DNA of 38,600 nucleotides, taken from contig JADFJS010000002.1 in NCBI GenBank assembly GCA_022566155.1, positions 1 to 38,600 of the forward strand, read 5' to 3'. The translations under genes were made by a program, and so were the position numbers. Below, one piece after another: positions 24,340 through 33,016 of this stretch (positions are counted from its first letter, which is position 1; each line of letters opens with the position of its first letter). The stretch is from Chloroflexota bacterium. GTDB taxonomy: Bacteria > Chloroflexota > Dehalococcoidia > Lucifugimonadales > UBA3495. The notes below the pieces were generated by a model. It had not been told where the DNA came from. It was given only the letters and a program-made list of their open reading frames with translations, and did not search any database.

Positions 24340-24881
24340 CAGTCCAGTTTCCTGATGTGGGTTGTGAGACTGATGCTTTCCGTTGTACCTCGATCGGCAT
24401 CAACCGCCAGGTCGAATTTGAGGTCGTTATTGCAAAGGGAGAAGCCCACGGACCCTGATACAACTTCCCTGGCTACGACGGTTGTTAAACCGTCATAGTC
24501 TCTGTTCAGGGTGTCGCCCGTCACCAGGTAGGTGACTACGTGGGACCCACTGCCGTCGCTCAGAATCAAGGTCACGCTGTTGGCTGGTGAGGTGGGATTA
24601 CAGGAGAGGTTGGTCCCAGCCGGAGGCGGCCCATCCAAGACATTTTCCGCTTTCAGAGCATCGCCGGCGAACCTGCTGCCGGCGTGGCGCAGCTCCATCG
24701 TGGCCACCGCGCCGTCGCGCCAGTACCTCTGAATGCTGTGGACCTGGAATAGCGCGCCGCCAATCATACCCGTGGCCATGGTGAGAAGGCCCACGGCAAT
24801 GACCAACTCTATCAGGGTGAATCCACCACCGCCGGCCAGAGTTGATTTCAAAGCCTTGGCTTTTTCCAGTATTGTCGCCAA
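24339..24881 (-). CDS. Type IV minor prepilin (PilW/GspJ-like)
   Basis: 180 residues, TTG start. The leader ends in GGGG and the mature protein begins FTLIELVIAVGLLTMATGM, the class III prepilin signal with Glu5. The rest holds a beta-rich globular domain with two Cys that could form a disulfide. Position after the other minor pilin and before the vWA protein fits a tip or initiation-complex minor pilin. Cut and methylated by a PilD-type peptidase not encoded here. Confidence 0.85.
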   Translation of the reverse strand: MATILEKAKALKSTLAGGGGFTLIELVIAVGLLTMATGMIGGALFQVHSIQRYWRDGAVATMELRHAGSRFAGDALKAENVLDGPPPAGTNLSCNPTSPANSVTLILSDGSGSHVVTYLVTGDTLNRDYDGLTTVVAREVVSGSVGFSLCNNDLKFDLAVDADRGTTESISLTTHIRKLD

Positions 24882-25101
24882 CTGTTGCTGCTCCGTTGGG
24901 CACGGCGATCAAACTACCGATTACTCAGACATTGCCGGAGTTTCTACTACAGGTGCAATACTGTGCCCATCTGCCGAGTCGTAGCTTGGGAGGTCCCAGA
25001 CCGATCGTGGGAGAGATCGATAGGCCCTGCCGGCTCCGGTATTGCCACCAAACTTTGGTATGTGCAGTGTGCCGTTGGGCGGGATCTGGAACCGGAAATG
25101 C

Positions 25102-25119
25102 CCGGCAATGCCGTGCCGG
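25102..25119 (-). repeat. Short hairpin directly after the PilV-like gene
   Basis: CCGGCA (25102-25107) pairs with TGCCGG (25114-25119) around ATGCCG, a few bases past the stop codon of the PilV-like gene. The arm sequence CCCGGCA is shared with the larger hairpin at 25673-25719. There is no T-run. Confidence 0.4.
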
Positions 25120-25124
25120 AGAGG

Positions 25125-25550
25125 CTAGTTGGCCCTCAGCGTCTCCAATACCAGCACAGCCCGCCCCTCCACGCTGACGGTTACCACCACTCTTTCAACG
25201 GTCCCCTCGTAGCTGTCGGAGGCCTGCAACTCCAACGCTACGGCGCAGATGCTATAGCCGGTGGAGGAACCGCAGGCATTCGCCTCGGCGAGAGTATCGT
25301 ACGCCACGGGCTGGGACTCAGCGGGCTTGTAGGCCTGATTGAATACGGACTCCATCTGGTTGCGGGCGAGGCGCTCGGCGATTGAATGGTCTTCCACTAA
25401 ACTGGCCGAAATGTGGGCCGTGCGGACGCCCAGCACCACGGCCGTACCCACCGCTCCGAAAATAGTTATCGCCAGGACAACCTCTATCAACATCTGGCCC
25501 GAGGAATCCCGGGCCAGCCTCCAGGGTTCCAGCCAGAACCCCCGGCCCAT
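25125..25550 (-). CDS. Type IV minor prepilin (PilV/GspI-like)
   Basis: About 141 residues from the ATG at 25550. The prepilin site is RDSSG then QMLIEVVLAITIFGAVGTA, with Glu5. The rest has a beta domain and two Cys. The start is uncertain: the ORF track start at 25724 would run through the hairpin 25673-25719 and give a leader of more than 70 residues, which is too long. ATG 25619 has an AGGAAG site but a 42-residue leader. ATG 25550 gives a normal 18-residue leader but only a poor ribosome site. Confidence 0.75.
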   Translation of the reverse strand: MGRGFWLEPWRLARDSSGQMLIEVVLAITIFGAVGTAVVLGVRTAHISASLVEDHSIAERLARNQMESVFNQAYKPAESQPVAYDTLAEANACGSSTGYSICAVALELQASDSYEGTVERVVVTVSVEGRAVLVLETLRAN

Positions 25551-25672
25551 CCGCCGCAGGAAGGCTAGTGCACGTGCTGAGCCAGTTGTTGCGATCCATT
25601 TAAAAGCTGGAAATAACATTTTTGCTAGGTTCTTCCTGGTGCCGGCTCTTGCCCATCTTCTAAAGCCTAGGA

Positions 25673-25719
25673 ACAGCAACGCCCGGCATTTGCTGCATAG
25701 TGCTGCCGGGCATTGCTGT
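25673..25719 (-). terminator. Long hairpin between the major pilin and minor pilin genes
   Basis: ACAGCAA-C-GCCCGGCA (25673-25688) pairs with TGCCGGGC-A-TTGCTGT (25704-25719): 15 pairs with one mismatch over a 15-nt loop. It lies about 60 nt after the major pilin stop codon. No T-run on either side. It probably slows read-through or protects the pilin mRNA, so that pilin exceeds minor pilins. Confidence 0.65.
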
Positions 25720-25780
25720 CCCACTAACCTATCATCGATGGATGGCGCCCCACCGCCAGCTTAGAGCCCTTGGGGCACCG

Positions 25781-26158
25781 CTAGCAATCTGTTTGGGCTA
25801 GAAGTTTACCCGTAGTGTCCCAAGTGTAACAGTAGGCGGTGGAGTCGTCCCTGAAGTACTCGGCTATCAGTTGCCCACTGCCGAAGTCGGTGGTATTGGT
25901 GATCGCGGCGGCGGTGCCACCGGCCGTAACTGAGGTCAAATTGTTGTCGGTGATCATGAGATCAATGGCCGCTTGCACGTTATCGAACTCCGACTTCTTG
26001 GCGCCCTCTTCACCGCTTCCGGAGAACTTGATGACCGTGGGGACGATGACCGCGGCCAAGGCCACGATAATTCCCACCACGACGAGCATTTCGATAAGAG
26101 TAAACCCCTTTTGGCTCTTGCCCACCTTCTCTTGGATGTTTTTGAGCATTTTCCGCAT
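25781..26158 (-). CDS. Type IV major pilin
   Basis: 125 residues with a strong ribosome site (AGGAGG) before the ATG. The leader SQKG is followed by FTLIEMLVVVGIIVALAAVIVP, a textbook class III signal with Glu5. The small C-terminal domain has a pair of Cys (AYCYTW near residue 109 and the final Cys), typical of a disulfide-bound D-region in short pilins. It has a 270 bp leader region of its own after the PilMN gene and a hairpin after it, consistent with separate high expression. This is the likely main fibre subunit. Confidence 0.88.
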   Translation of the reverse strand: MRKMLKNIQEKVGKSQKGFTLIEMLVVVGIIVALAAVIVPTVIKFSGSGEEGAKKSEFDNVQAAIDLMITDNNLTSVTAGGTAAAITNTTDFGSGQLIAEYFRDDSTAYCYTWDTTGKLLAQTDC

Positions 26159-26428
26159 TTCACTTACCTCCTGTGCGGCTATTGTTCCTGCCTATCGGTC
26201 TATGAAGTGTACCGAAGCATTGCCTAACATTCTAGCAGGATAACGGCGAGATTCTGTGACATTCTACACTGGAAGATTGTGCCTTTCGTCACACTTCGCC
26301 GGGTCTCCTCTCGTATATTGATTCTACCGCGTCCGCTGCACGACGATGCCGGGAAAGTTGGATCTACCAGGCTGCCAAGGCGGCCCTGGTAATTGCCAAG
26401 TAGCGTCAGCCTGGATTATTCAGCTCCC
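26159..26428 (-). promoter_or_regulatory. Upstream region of the major pilin gene
   Basis: 270 bp without a gene. On the - strand it starts with a hairpin TACCAGG/CCTGGTA (26365-26391), about 38 nt after the PilMN stop codon, which may end that transcript in part. Three TAGAAT -10-like boxes follow (26321-26326, 26261-26266, 26229-26234), none with a good -35 at 17 bp. A pilin promoter is expected here but could not be fixed; no sigma54 pattern was found. Confidence 0.4.
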
Positions 26429-28168
26429 TTACTCTTCTGCTTCGAGCACCGGGATTGTAGCCATGATGGCAAAGCTTACACCTCCCTTTTTTTCTTCGCT
26501 CACTTGCTGCACGGTGGCATTGGCGAAGGCAAGTTCATTGCGTAGGTTAGCCGAATATTCTCCGGTTTCATCTTGATATTTGTCGAAACCCTGCCTGGTA
26601 AACAGCCTGTATTGGCGTAGGCCGGCGGCATATTCGAGCACCTCCCCACTGTCGGATGCTATGCCGGTCAGAAGAAAATTACCATCCTGGGGGACCAAAG
26701 ACACGAGTTCAACACCTTCGGGCAGGGCTCTGCTGGTAACGGTCTCCAGCCTGACCAAAAGATCAGCCATGCTGCCGCTCATGTCCAGAAGTTGCGTCTC
26801 CAGCGCTTGGATCTCGATATCGGCCGCCTTCAAATCACGAGCAGTGGACCTCAATCGGTTGGAATCCAGGCGCAGACCCCGCTCCCCAGCCTCCTTGTCT
26901 GATTTTTCAGCGGATCGCAAGTCCGCATCCTGCACCGCCTCGGCGACGGGGCCAGCGACGCTGAAAGCAAGGCCCGCCAACAGGAAGAGTCCGATAAATA
27001 CGCCAATCGCTAAAAACGGGAATGGCCGCGGCCGGTAGCGCTCTGGCAGAATGTTGAGCACCGGGCCAGAATCACGCCAGGTTTTCCCCTTGGCCTTATC
27101 GCCCAGGAACAATCCAAGGTTTGCCGCATATTCGCTGGACGGGAAATCATCCGGGCAATCCAATGATGGCGTAAAGGGCAGCACGGGGCCCTGTAAAACC
27201 CGAGGGAGAGCTTCCGCCAACCGGCTGTTTGTAGCGAGTTGGCCGGTCAAGACAACCGGCAGGGTCTGGGTGACTTCCTCCGGGTCCACCATCTGATAAA
27301 AGCCCTCTACACGGTCCACGACCGACGCCACAGCCTCGGCTTGGTCCTCGGCAGAGGTGATGCCTTCGGGGAATTCCATCTGGTGGACTACCCTGGGCAT
27401 GCGGTCTCGCACCAGAACTACCGCCGTCTGAGCGCGTTCAATGTGAACTATGATGACGTCCGGCACGCCCACGGCGAAGGCCAGCGCCGCTTCTTTGGAG
27501 TACACGGCCTTGAGCGTCCCACCGGCTTCCTCGAAGAGCTGCACCTGAGTGTCCATCTTGCTTTTAGGCACCGCCGCCGCGATAACCTCATGGCCCGCGC
27601 TGTCCCGGCGGCGGAGCCAGTTGATATCCACTTCAAATGGATCGAATGGAATGCTATTCACGACCTCGGCGTGGATGATCTCTTCAAGGTGCGCTTTGCT
27701 GGTCCCGGGCAGACGCATGTGACGCATCAGGGGTATGTACAGGGGCAGGTCTGCCACCAACCGGCTACGCCTTTGCTGGATCTCCTCCAGCATGACGCTG
27801 AGCTCGCTCTTGGGCGGGGGGGCCGGCATATCATCGGAGCCCTCTTCGGGCGTGTCCTGTGCCGGTTTACCTTCCCCTGGCGGTTGCGCCTCAGATGCGG
27901 ACCCTTCTTTATCGAGAGATGCGCTTTCCAGAGAAGCCGATCTCCATCCGAGCACCTGGGCCCCCTTGAACACCACTGCCCGTACTTGACCGGACTCCAT
28001 GCTGAGGGTCACTGTCTGGGCGCGGAACCTCTGGGTTGACGCTTCCAGCCTCACGGATACACGGCGCCAGATCGGGCTTAACACGCGAGTTACGCCACCC
28101 AAAGCCCCCGCTATCGCTTGACGCAAGGTAGTGACGGCCCTGGCTATCGCTTGACGCATGGTAGTCAC
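26429..28168 (-). CDS. PilM-PilN fusion protein of the type IV pilus
   Basis: 579 residues; GTG at 28168 overlaps the stop of the upstream gene as GTGA. Residues ~45-370 resemble PilM, an actin-like ATPase domain (LPLYIPLMRHMRLPGTSKAHL, EVVNSIPFDPFEVDINW, a form of the PilM TV..EIPF block), with an acidic Pro-rich insert near 85-120. A single membrane helix near 384-404 (FLAIGVFIGLFLLAGLAFSV) follows, then a PilN-like coiled coil and ferredoxin-like domain (LPEGVELVSLVPQDGNFLLTG). In most bacteria PilM and PilN are separate; GspL has a comparable fused layout. The first 22 residues are an 11-residue tandem duplication. Confidence 0.8.
   Translation of the reverse strand: MTTMRQAIARAVTTLRQAIAGALGGVTRVLSPIWRRVSVRLEASTQRFRAQTVTLSMESGQVRAVVFKGAQVLGWRSASLESASLDKEGSASEAQPPGEGKPAQDTPEEGSDDMPAPPPKSELSVMLEEIQQRRSRLVADLPLYIPLMRHMRLPGTSKAHLEEIIHAEVVNSIPFDPFEVDINWLRRRDSAGHEVIAAAVPKSKMDTQVQLFEEAGGTLKAVYSKEAALAFAVGVPDVIIVHIERAQTAVVLVRDRMPRVVHQMEFPEGITSAEDQAEAVASVVDRVEGFYQMVDPEEVTQTLPVVLTGQLATNSRLAEALPRVLQGPVLPFTPSLDCPDDFPSSEYAANLGLFLGDKAKGKTWRDSGPVLNILPERYRPRPFPFLAIGVFIGLFLLAGLAFSVAGPVAEAVQDADLRSAEKSDKEAGERGLRLDSNRLRSTARDLKAADIEIQALETQLLDMSGSMADLLVRLETVTSRALPEGVELVSLVPQDGNFLLTGIASDSGEVLEYAAGLRQYRLFTRQGFDKYQDETGEYSANLRNELAFANATVQQVSEEKKGGVSFAIMATIPVLEAEE
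28110..28168 (-). repeat. 33-bp tandem duplication at the start of the PilMN gene
   Basis: GCTATCGCTTGACGCA occurs at 28110 and 28143, 33 bp apart, with close matches beyond it (AGGTAGTGAC and TGGTAGTCAC). It encodes TTMRQAIARAV and TTLRQAIAGAL in the protein. Because it lies at the start codon, it also duplicates a possible start. Confidence 0.8.
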
Positions 28169-28977
28169 CGCCCCAGCCGCGGAGAGTGTCCTGTACTCCC
28201 CGCCGAACTTGAGGCTGCCGCCGGCCTAGGAGTAGACGTGGGGTGGGGCACCGCGGTTGCAACCGGCGGCTTTGGAGTGGCGGTCGGAACAGTAACCGGA
28301 GAAAGGAAGAACAGAAGCGTAACCTGAGCAGACGGGTCCTCGTCCAATTTAGAGAACCTGATGTCAGTGGCGGTGGCCACAGGGACCGTTTCCCGGAGCA
28401 GGGCTAGAAATTTAGAGAAATCGACCGGCCCTCCTCTCAAGTTCAAACCTACCCGCCCGACTTGGTAGTCCATGGGCCCCACATTCTCGATCTGCGACTC
28501 GCCAGACGAGATGGAGATCAGGGTCATTCCCGTTTCCAGGGCGGTATCGGCCACGATCTTCAGCAATTCGTCGGTGGAGGAGTACTGGAAAACGCCGTTG
28601 AGGGCCTTCAACTGTAAGCCCCCAGCTTCCAGCAGCAATTTTTTGGCTTCTAACTGCTGCTTCAGCGCGTCGATGTTTTCCTCTAGCAACAGCTTCCGGG
28701 CTTCAAACAGCAGTTCTCCGCCTTTCAGCTTTGGGTCCTCGGTTTGCAGCCGCACCTTCAGGGATTCTAATCTCCTCTCCGGGTCCTTCACCGGGGAGAG
28801 GGCGGCTATCTTGCGGTCAAGGACACTGATGTCCTTTTCCAGAGAGGACTCATCGGACTGAGCTTGATAGTACCGAAACCCCTGGTATGCGAAATAGCCG
28901 AGCAGTGCCACTCCCATGATGCCTGCGATGGCGATCCAAGGCTTGACTCTTTTCAGGAGTTGTCGTAGTTGGTCCAA
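28165..28977 (-). CDS. PilO-like inner-membrane pilus protein
   Basis: 270 residues, TTG start without a clear ribosome site. One membrane helix (IAIAGIMGVALLGYFAYQG, residues ~15-35) is followed by a long coiled coil (LEKDISVLDRKIAALSPVK; LEAKKLLLEAGGLQLKAL) and a ferredoxin-like domain (DELLKIVADTALETGMTLIS onward), the layout of PilO. It ends in a Pro/Thr-rich tail (VTVPTATPKPPVATAVP), probably extracellular and disordered, unusual for PilO. It sits between PilC and PilMN, so the alignment complex is here without PilP or PilQ, which fits a cell without an outer membrane. Confidence 0.75.
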   Translation of the reverse strand: MDQLRQLLKRVKPWIAIAGIMGVALLGYFAYQGFRYYQAQSDESSLEKDISVLDRKIAALSPVKDPERRLESLKVRLQTEDPKLKGGELLFEARKLLLEENIDALKQQLEAKKLLLEAGGLQLKALNGVFQYSSTDELLKIVADTALETGMTLISISSGESQIENVGPMDYQVGRVGLNLRGGPVDFSKFLALLRETVPVATATDIRFSKLDEDPSAQVTLLFFLSPVTVPTATPKPPVATAVPHPTSTPRPAAASSSAGSTGHSPRLGR

Positions 28978-29013
28978 TATCTATGGTGAAGGCACGAATA
29001 TGGTCTATCGGCG

Positions 29014-30225
29014 CTAGGGGGCTATGGCGTCCATTCCAGACATGATGGGCATGAACATGGACAGTGCCATAAACAGTACAACTCCCCCCACGGCGAAAGT
29101 AGACAAGGGCTCCATCAGGGATAGGATGGCGGCCAGCCGGTTCTCCACTTCAGCCTCGTATGCATTGGCCAGGTTTTCCAGTGTCTGGGGCAGGAAATTG
29201 TTTTCCTCCCCCACCATCACCAATTCCACCCAGAGCCTGGGTAGGACAGGGTATTCCTTGAGGGCTTGTGCCATACCGCGCCCGGCTAAAAGGCTCTGTT
29301 CTCCAGCCGCGAAGGCAGCATAAACCACCAGGTTCTTGCACCCGCCGATGGCCAGAGGCAGGGACTCGGCCAAGGATACACCGGCATTTAGCAGCATTGC
29401 GTTGGTGCGGGAAAATGCCGCTATCTCTTTGGACACCAACAGGCTACCGATGACGGGTAATTTGGTGCTCGCTAAGTGCATCTTGTAATGGATAGTGGGG
29501 ATACGGCTCCCAACCGCGTAAGCGACCGCCAGGAATACGATGACCCCGACTATGATCAATAGATTGTCCGAGATGAACCCCACAACGCCCATGGCGATGG
29601 CGGTGATCAGAGGGGTATCGGCGTCGAAGGCCTCGAAAGATTCGAGGAGGGGCGGCAGCATGACGGTCATCATGAGGACCAGCATCGCCACGGAGGAACC
29701 CATGGTGAAGAGGGGCATCATCATGGTCCGCTTGAACCGCTGAACCGCCTCGTGCTCCCGCTCCATGGAGTCGGACAGCTGCTCCAGGGCCGATGCAAGA
29801 CCGCCGGTGTGTTCGCCAACTTCCACCACGCTTACAAAACGGGCGTTGAACACCGCAGGGTGCTTGGCCATCCCAGAGGAAAGGCTGCCACCTTCGTCTA
29901 GGGTCTTGCGGATGCTGGCCAGGATCTTGCGTAATACTCTATTTTTGCTCTCAGACTCCAACATTTCAAGCGAGCGTTGAAGGCTGCTTCCGCCCAGTGT
30001 CATGGTGGCTAGCTGCCGGGACAGGCGCACCAGGTCCCCAGTTTTGACCTTGAACAGGGATGGGAAAATCTCGTCAATGGGAGGAAGCTTCCGCGCAGGT
30101 TTGAGCTGAAGCAGCCTCAACCCCCTGCCAAGGACCTCTTCCCGGGCCTCATACTCGTTCTCGGCATCCACCCGGCCTTTGATCACGCCCTGCTCCAGGG
30201 TGTAGGCCACATAGTTGAACTGCAT
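29014..30225 (-). CDS. pilC: Type IV pilus platform protein PilC
   Basis: About 403 residues. ATG 30225 is preferred over the TTG at 30231 because GAGAGGG stands 6 nt before it. Two T2SSF domains with helical hairpins (FKVKTGDLVRLSRQLATMTLGG; KEIAAFSRTNAMLLNAGVSL), each followed by membrane helices, with VEVGEHTGGLASALEQLSDS typical of PilC/GspF. It anchors the PilB ATPase at the membrane. The gene begins about 12 nt after pilB. Confidence 0.93.
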   Translation of the reverse strand: MQFNYVAYTLEQGVIKGRVDAENEYEAREEVLGRGLRLLQLKPARKLPPIDEIFPSLFKVKTGDLVRLSRQLATMTLGGSSLQRSLEMLESESKNRVLRKILASIRKTLDEGGSLSSGMAKHPAVFNARFVSVVEVGEHTGGLASALEQLSDSMEREHEAVQRFKRTMMMPLFTMGSSVAMLVLMMTVMLPPLLESFEAFDADTPLITAIAMGVVGFISDNLLIIVGVIVFLAVAYAVGSRIPTIHYKMHLASTKLPVIGSLLVSKEIAAFSRTNAMLLNAGVSLAESLPLAIGGCKNLVVYAAFAAGEQSLLAGRGMAQALKEYPVLPRLWVELVMVGEENNFLPQTLENLANAYEAEVENRLAAILSLMEPLSTFAVGGVVLFMALSMFMPIMSGMDAIAP

Positions 30226-30237
30226 AGACAACCCTCT

Positions 30238-32019
30238 CTACTCCAACGTGAATAGAACCCGCATTACTTCGTAGGGAGTAGTGATTCCCGCATCCACCTT
30301 CTCCATGCCGTCACGCCGCAGATAGGTCATTCCGTCCTTGAGGGCCTGTTCCCAAAGCTTGTAACGGGGCGCGTCTTCCATGAAGAGCTGGCGGATTGCG
30401 TCGGTCATAGCCATAATCTCGAAGACGCCGGTGCGGCCCAGGTATCCAGTCTGGGCGCAAGCGTTGCAGCCGGCGCCATAGTAGAACCTCTCTCGGGTGC
30501 GTCCCATCTCTTCGGCAAAGACCTGCTGCTCAGCCAGTGGGCGTGAGGTCAACGCGCCGCAGGTGGAGCATACGCGACGCACCATTCTCTGGGCCACTAA
30601 ACCTGCCACCGAAGAAACGATCAGGTAGGGGGGCACGCCAAGGTCTCTGAGGCGTATCAGCGCCGAAACAGTGTCGTTGGCGTGCAGAGAGGTCAGCACC
30701 AAGTGGCCGGTCAGGGCGGCCTGGGTGGCGATGATCGCCGTCTCCTGGTCCCGGATCTCCCCGATCAGTATAACGTCTGGGTCCAAGCGCAGGATGCTGC
30801 GCAGCTGGGTGGCGAAGGTGATGCCGGCGTCATTATGAACTTGCATCTGATTAACGTCGGCCATATGGTATTCCACCGGGTCTTCAATGGAGATCATCTT
30901 GTTCTCCACCCGGTTCATCTGCATCAGCGAAGCGTAAAGGGTGGTGCTTTTCCCGGACCCGGTGGGGCCGCAGACGATAATCATGCCATAGGGAAGTTTC
31001 AGCAATTTCCGGTACTGCTCTTGAGATTCTTCATCGAATCCCAATTGCTCCAGACCCAATAGCGTGAATTTGGCGTTGTCCAGCAGGCGCAGCACCGCCA
31101 TCTCACCGGTAACGGTACCGCTAACGGCCACACGCACGTCGATCTCCCGCCCGTGGGCTTCAAAGTTAAGCTGCCCATCCTGAGGCCGCCGCCGCTCGGC
31201 GATGTTCATTCCGCACTCGATCTTCAGACGGGAGATGATGGTGGCATGCATGTCCATGGGCAGATTCATTACCTCATGCAGGATACCATCGATGCGAAAC
31301 CGGATTCGAAGCCGTTCCTCTGCCGGTTCGATGTGTATGTCCGAGGCCCGGTCCTGGAGCGCCTGACGCAGCAAAAGGTTGATCACCTGAGCCGGCCCCG
31401 CCTCTCGGACCTTCCGCGAGGTAACCCGCTCGTTGGGCTGGCCATCTTCGTCCACGTCGGTGGACTCCAGCGCCTCGCTAAGGCGATAGTAGAGGTCGAT
31501 GTGTTCCTGGATGTCGTCCCCAGTGGTGACCACCGGATCGATGATTCGACCGGTCCGGGCCGCCAGGTCTTGAAGGAGCTGAAGATCGGTGGGGTCGGCC
31601 ATGGCCACGGTCAGATGCCCATCCTTCTGGCTCAACGCAAGGACCATATACTTGCGCGCCACATCTTCGGGGACCAACCGGACCGCCGCACGGTCAATGG
31701 TCTCGGCTCGGAGTTCAACCATGGTCAGACCCAGGTGGAGGGCAGTCAGCGTGGCCAAGACCCTTGAGGCCACCAGGTCATCCCGCACCAGGATCTGCCC
31801 CAGAGGAAGACGCTCCCGCCGGGCCTCCTCCTGCGCTCGGTTCACCTGGTCGGAGGATAGAATACCTCCCTCCACCAGCATCTGCGCTAATGAAAATCCG
31901 CGAGCACGGCCAGCCGGTTTCGAAACCGGACTTGGCGCACTTAGAGTGGAAACCTCGGTTCCACCCAGGTCTGCGCTTCCGCCCCCGCCGTTGATTTCGA
32001 TGCCATTATCTTCGCGCAT
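30238..32019 (-). CDS. pilB: Type IV pilus assembly ATPase PilB
   Basis: 593 residues with GGAGGG upstream. An N-terminal MshEN-like domain with FSLAQMLVEGGILSSDQVN is followed by Walker A GPTGSGKSTT, the Asp box ISIEDPVEYHMADVNQMQV, Walker B VILIGEIRDQETAI and a His box (LTSLHANDTVSALIRL). The zinc tetracysteine segment (CSTCGA and CNACAQTGYLGRTGVFEI) marks PilB/GspE rather than PilT or ArlI. No PilT is in the window, so whether this pilus retracts cannot be judged. MshEN-type domains often bind c-di-GMP in other systems. Confidence 0.95.
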   Translation of the reverse strand: MREDNGIEINGGGGSADLGGTEVSTLSAPSPVSKPAGRARGFSLAQMLVEGGILSSDQVNRAQEEARRERLPLGQILVRDDLVASRVLATLTALHLGLTMVELRAETIDRAAVRLVPEDVARKYMVLALSQKDGHLTVAMADPTDLQLLQDLAARTGRIIDPVVTTGDDIQEHIDLYYRLSEALESTDVDEDGQPNERVTSRKVREAGPAQVINLLLRQALQDRASDIHIEPAEERLRIRFRIDGILHEVMNLPMDMHATIISRLKIECGMNIAERRRPQDGQLNFEAHGREIDVRVAVSGTVTGEMAVLRLLDNAKFTLLGLEQLGFDEESQEQYRKLLKLPYGMIIVCGPTGSGKSTTLYASLMQMNRVENKMISIEDPVEYHMADVNQMQVHNDAGITFATQLRSILRLDPDVILIGEIRDQETAIIATQAALTGHLVLTSLHANDTVSALIRLRDLGVPPYLIVSSVAGLVAQRMVRRVCSTCGALTSRPLAEQQVFAEEMGRTRERFYYGAGCNACAQTGYLGRTGVFEIMAMTDAIRQLFMEDAPRYKLWEQALKDGMTYLRRDGMEKVDAGITTPYEVMRVLFTLE

Positions 32020-32087
32020 CTCGCTTTGATTCCCTCCGGGTGGCCAAATCGGTGACCCGTCAAAGGTGATCTGCCTGATATCCTCGT

Positions 32088-32861
32088 TCAGCCCAACGAC
32101 ACTTTAAGCTGACGCTCGTTGGAATCGGTGTCTATCCCATTGGGGGCGGCCACCTCGGACACACCTTCGATCTCGAGCAGGATGGTTCTAAGCGGCATGG
32201 GCTCCCTGAGCCTTAGCCATATGTCCATGCCCTCCCTCCGCTGGTCGGCGGTCAATCGCAACAGGTGAAAATGCTGATTGTTTCTGAGCTCGTCAACGAA
32301 CCGGATCATGGCCCTGATGTAACCGGCGCTCTTTATCATCAGCTTGACGGTACCTTCGTAGACCTCTTCGTCGACCGATGGAGCGGGTACATCCAGGTCG
32401 ATGGGGGGCGCTGGAGGCGGTTCCGGGACCACCAAAGGCTCCGGGATCACTCCCCCATCGTAGCGGCGCAAGACGGCCTTGACCCTTGCGGCCAGCTCAG
32501 CTATGGCGAAGGGTTTGGTCACATAATCATCGGCGCCCAACTCCAGGCCCCGCACCTTGTCCTCGTCCCGGTTTTCGCCGGTGACCATAATGATGGGAAC
32601 CTGGGAGAATTCTCGAATGCGCTGGCACGTGGTGAAACCGTCGATGCCAGGCATATTCACATCGAGCAAGATCAAAACCGGGCTAATAGTCTTGATGATC
32701 GCCAGCGCTTCCTCTCCACTGCCGACGGTCTCCACCGGGAATCCCTCTTCTTCCAGGACGAATTTTTCCAATCGCTGGGTGCGGGAATCGTCATCCACGA
32801 CGAGAACCAGGCCTTTCTGGGGGCCTTTTTCCTCGGCTTCGTTCGAGTTCGCTTGCGCCAT
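32088..32861 (-). CDS. Response regulator with unusual C-terminal domain
   Basis: 257 residues. The REC domain (residues ~17-130) is complete: acidic cluster VVDDD, phosphoacceptor Asp67 in LLDVNMPG, Thr94 and Lys116 in VTKPF. After a Pro-rich linker (~140-165), the C-terminal ~85 residues (YEGTVKLMIKSAGYIRAMIRF, then RTILLEIEGVSEVA) form an alpha-beta unit that is not a DNA-binding or enzyme output I know. First gene of the pilus operon, 68 bp before pilB, so it probably controls pilus assembly by protein contact. No partner kinase is in the window. Confidence 0.85.
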   Translation of the reverse strand: MAQANSNEAEEKGPQKGLVLVVDDDSRTQRLEKFVLEEEGFPVETVGSGEEALAIIKTISPVLILLDVNMPGIDGFTTCQRIREFSQVPIIMVTGENRDEDKVRGLELGADDYVTKPFAIAELAARVKAVLRRYDGGVIPEPLVVPEPPPAPPIDLDVPAPSVDEEVYEGTVKLMIKSAGYIRAMIRFVDELRNNQHFHLLRLTADQRREGMDIWLRLREPMPLRTILLEIEGVSEVAAPNGIDTDSNERQLKVSLG

Positions 32862-32917
32862 GGGGTGGAAATCCTCGCCTCAGTGTCTCATGATGACCAC
32901 TTTAGCAGTTTTCATTA

Positions 32918-32935
32918 GGGTTAACAGGGTTAACA
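32918..32935. promoter_or_regulatory. Tandem GGGTTAACA direct repeat between the response regulator and speD
   Basis: Two exact 9-bp copies (32918-32926 and 32927-32935), each with a GTTAAC palindrome, in the divergent promoter region about 57 bp from the response regulator start. It looks like a tandem operator, perhaps for the pilus operon. Confidence 0.4.
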
Positions 32936-33016
32936 TTTCCGATTTCGATTATATCAGGATTGCGGTATTCAGGCATTGTAAACGAGCCCGGCCGGACAGA
33001 GACCTGCGATTGGGTA

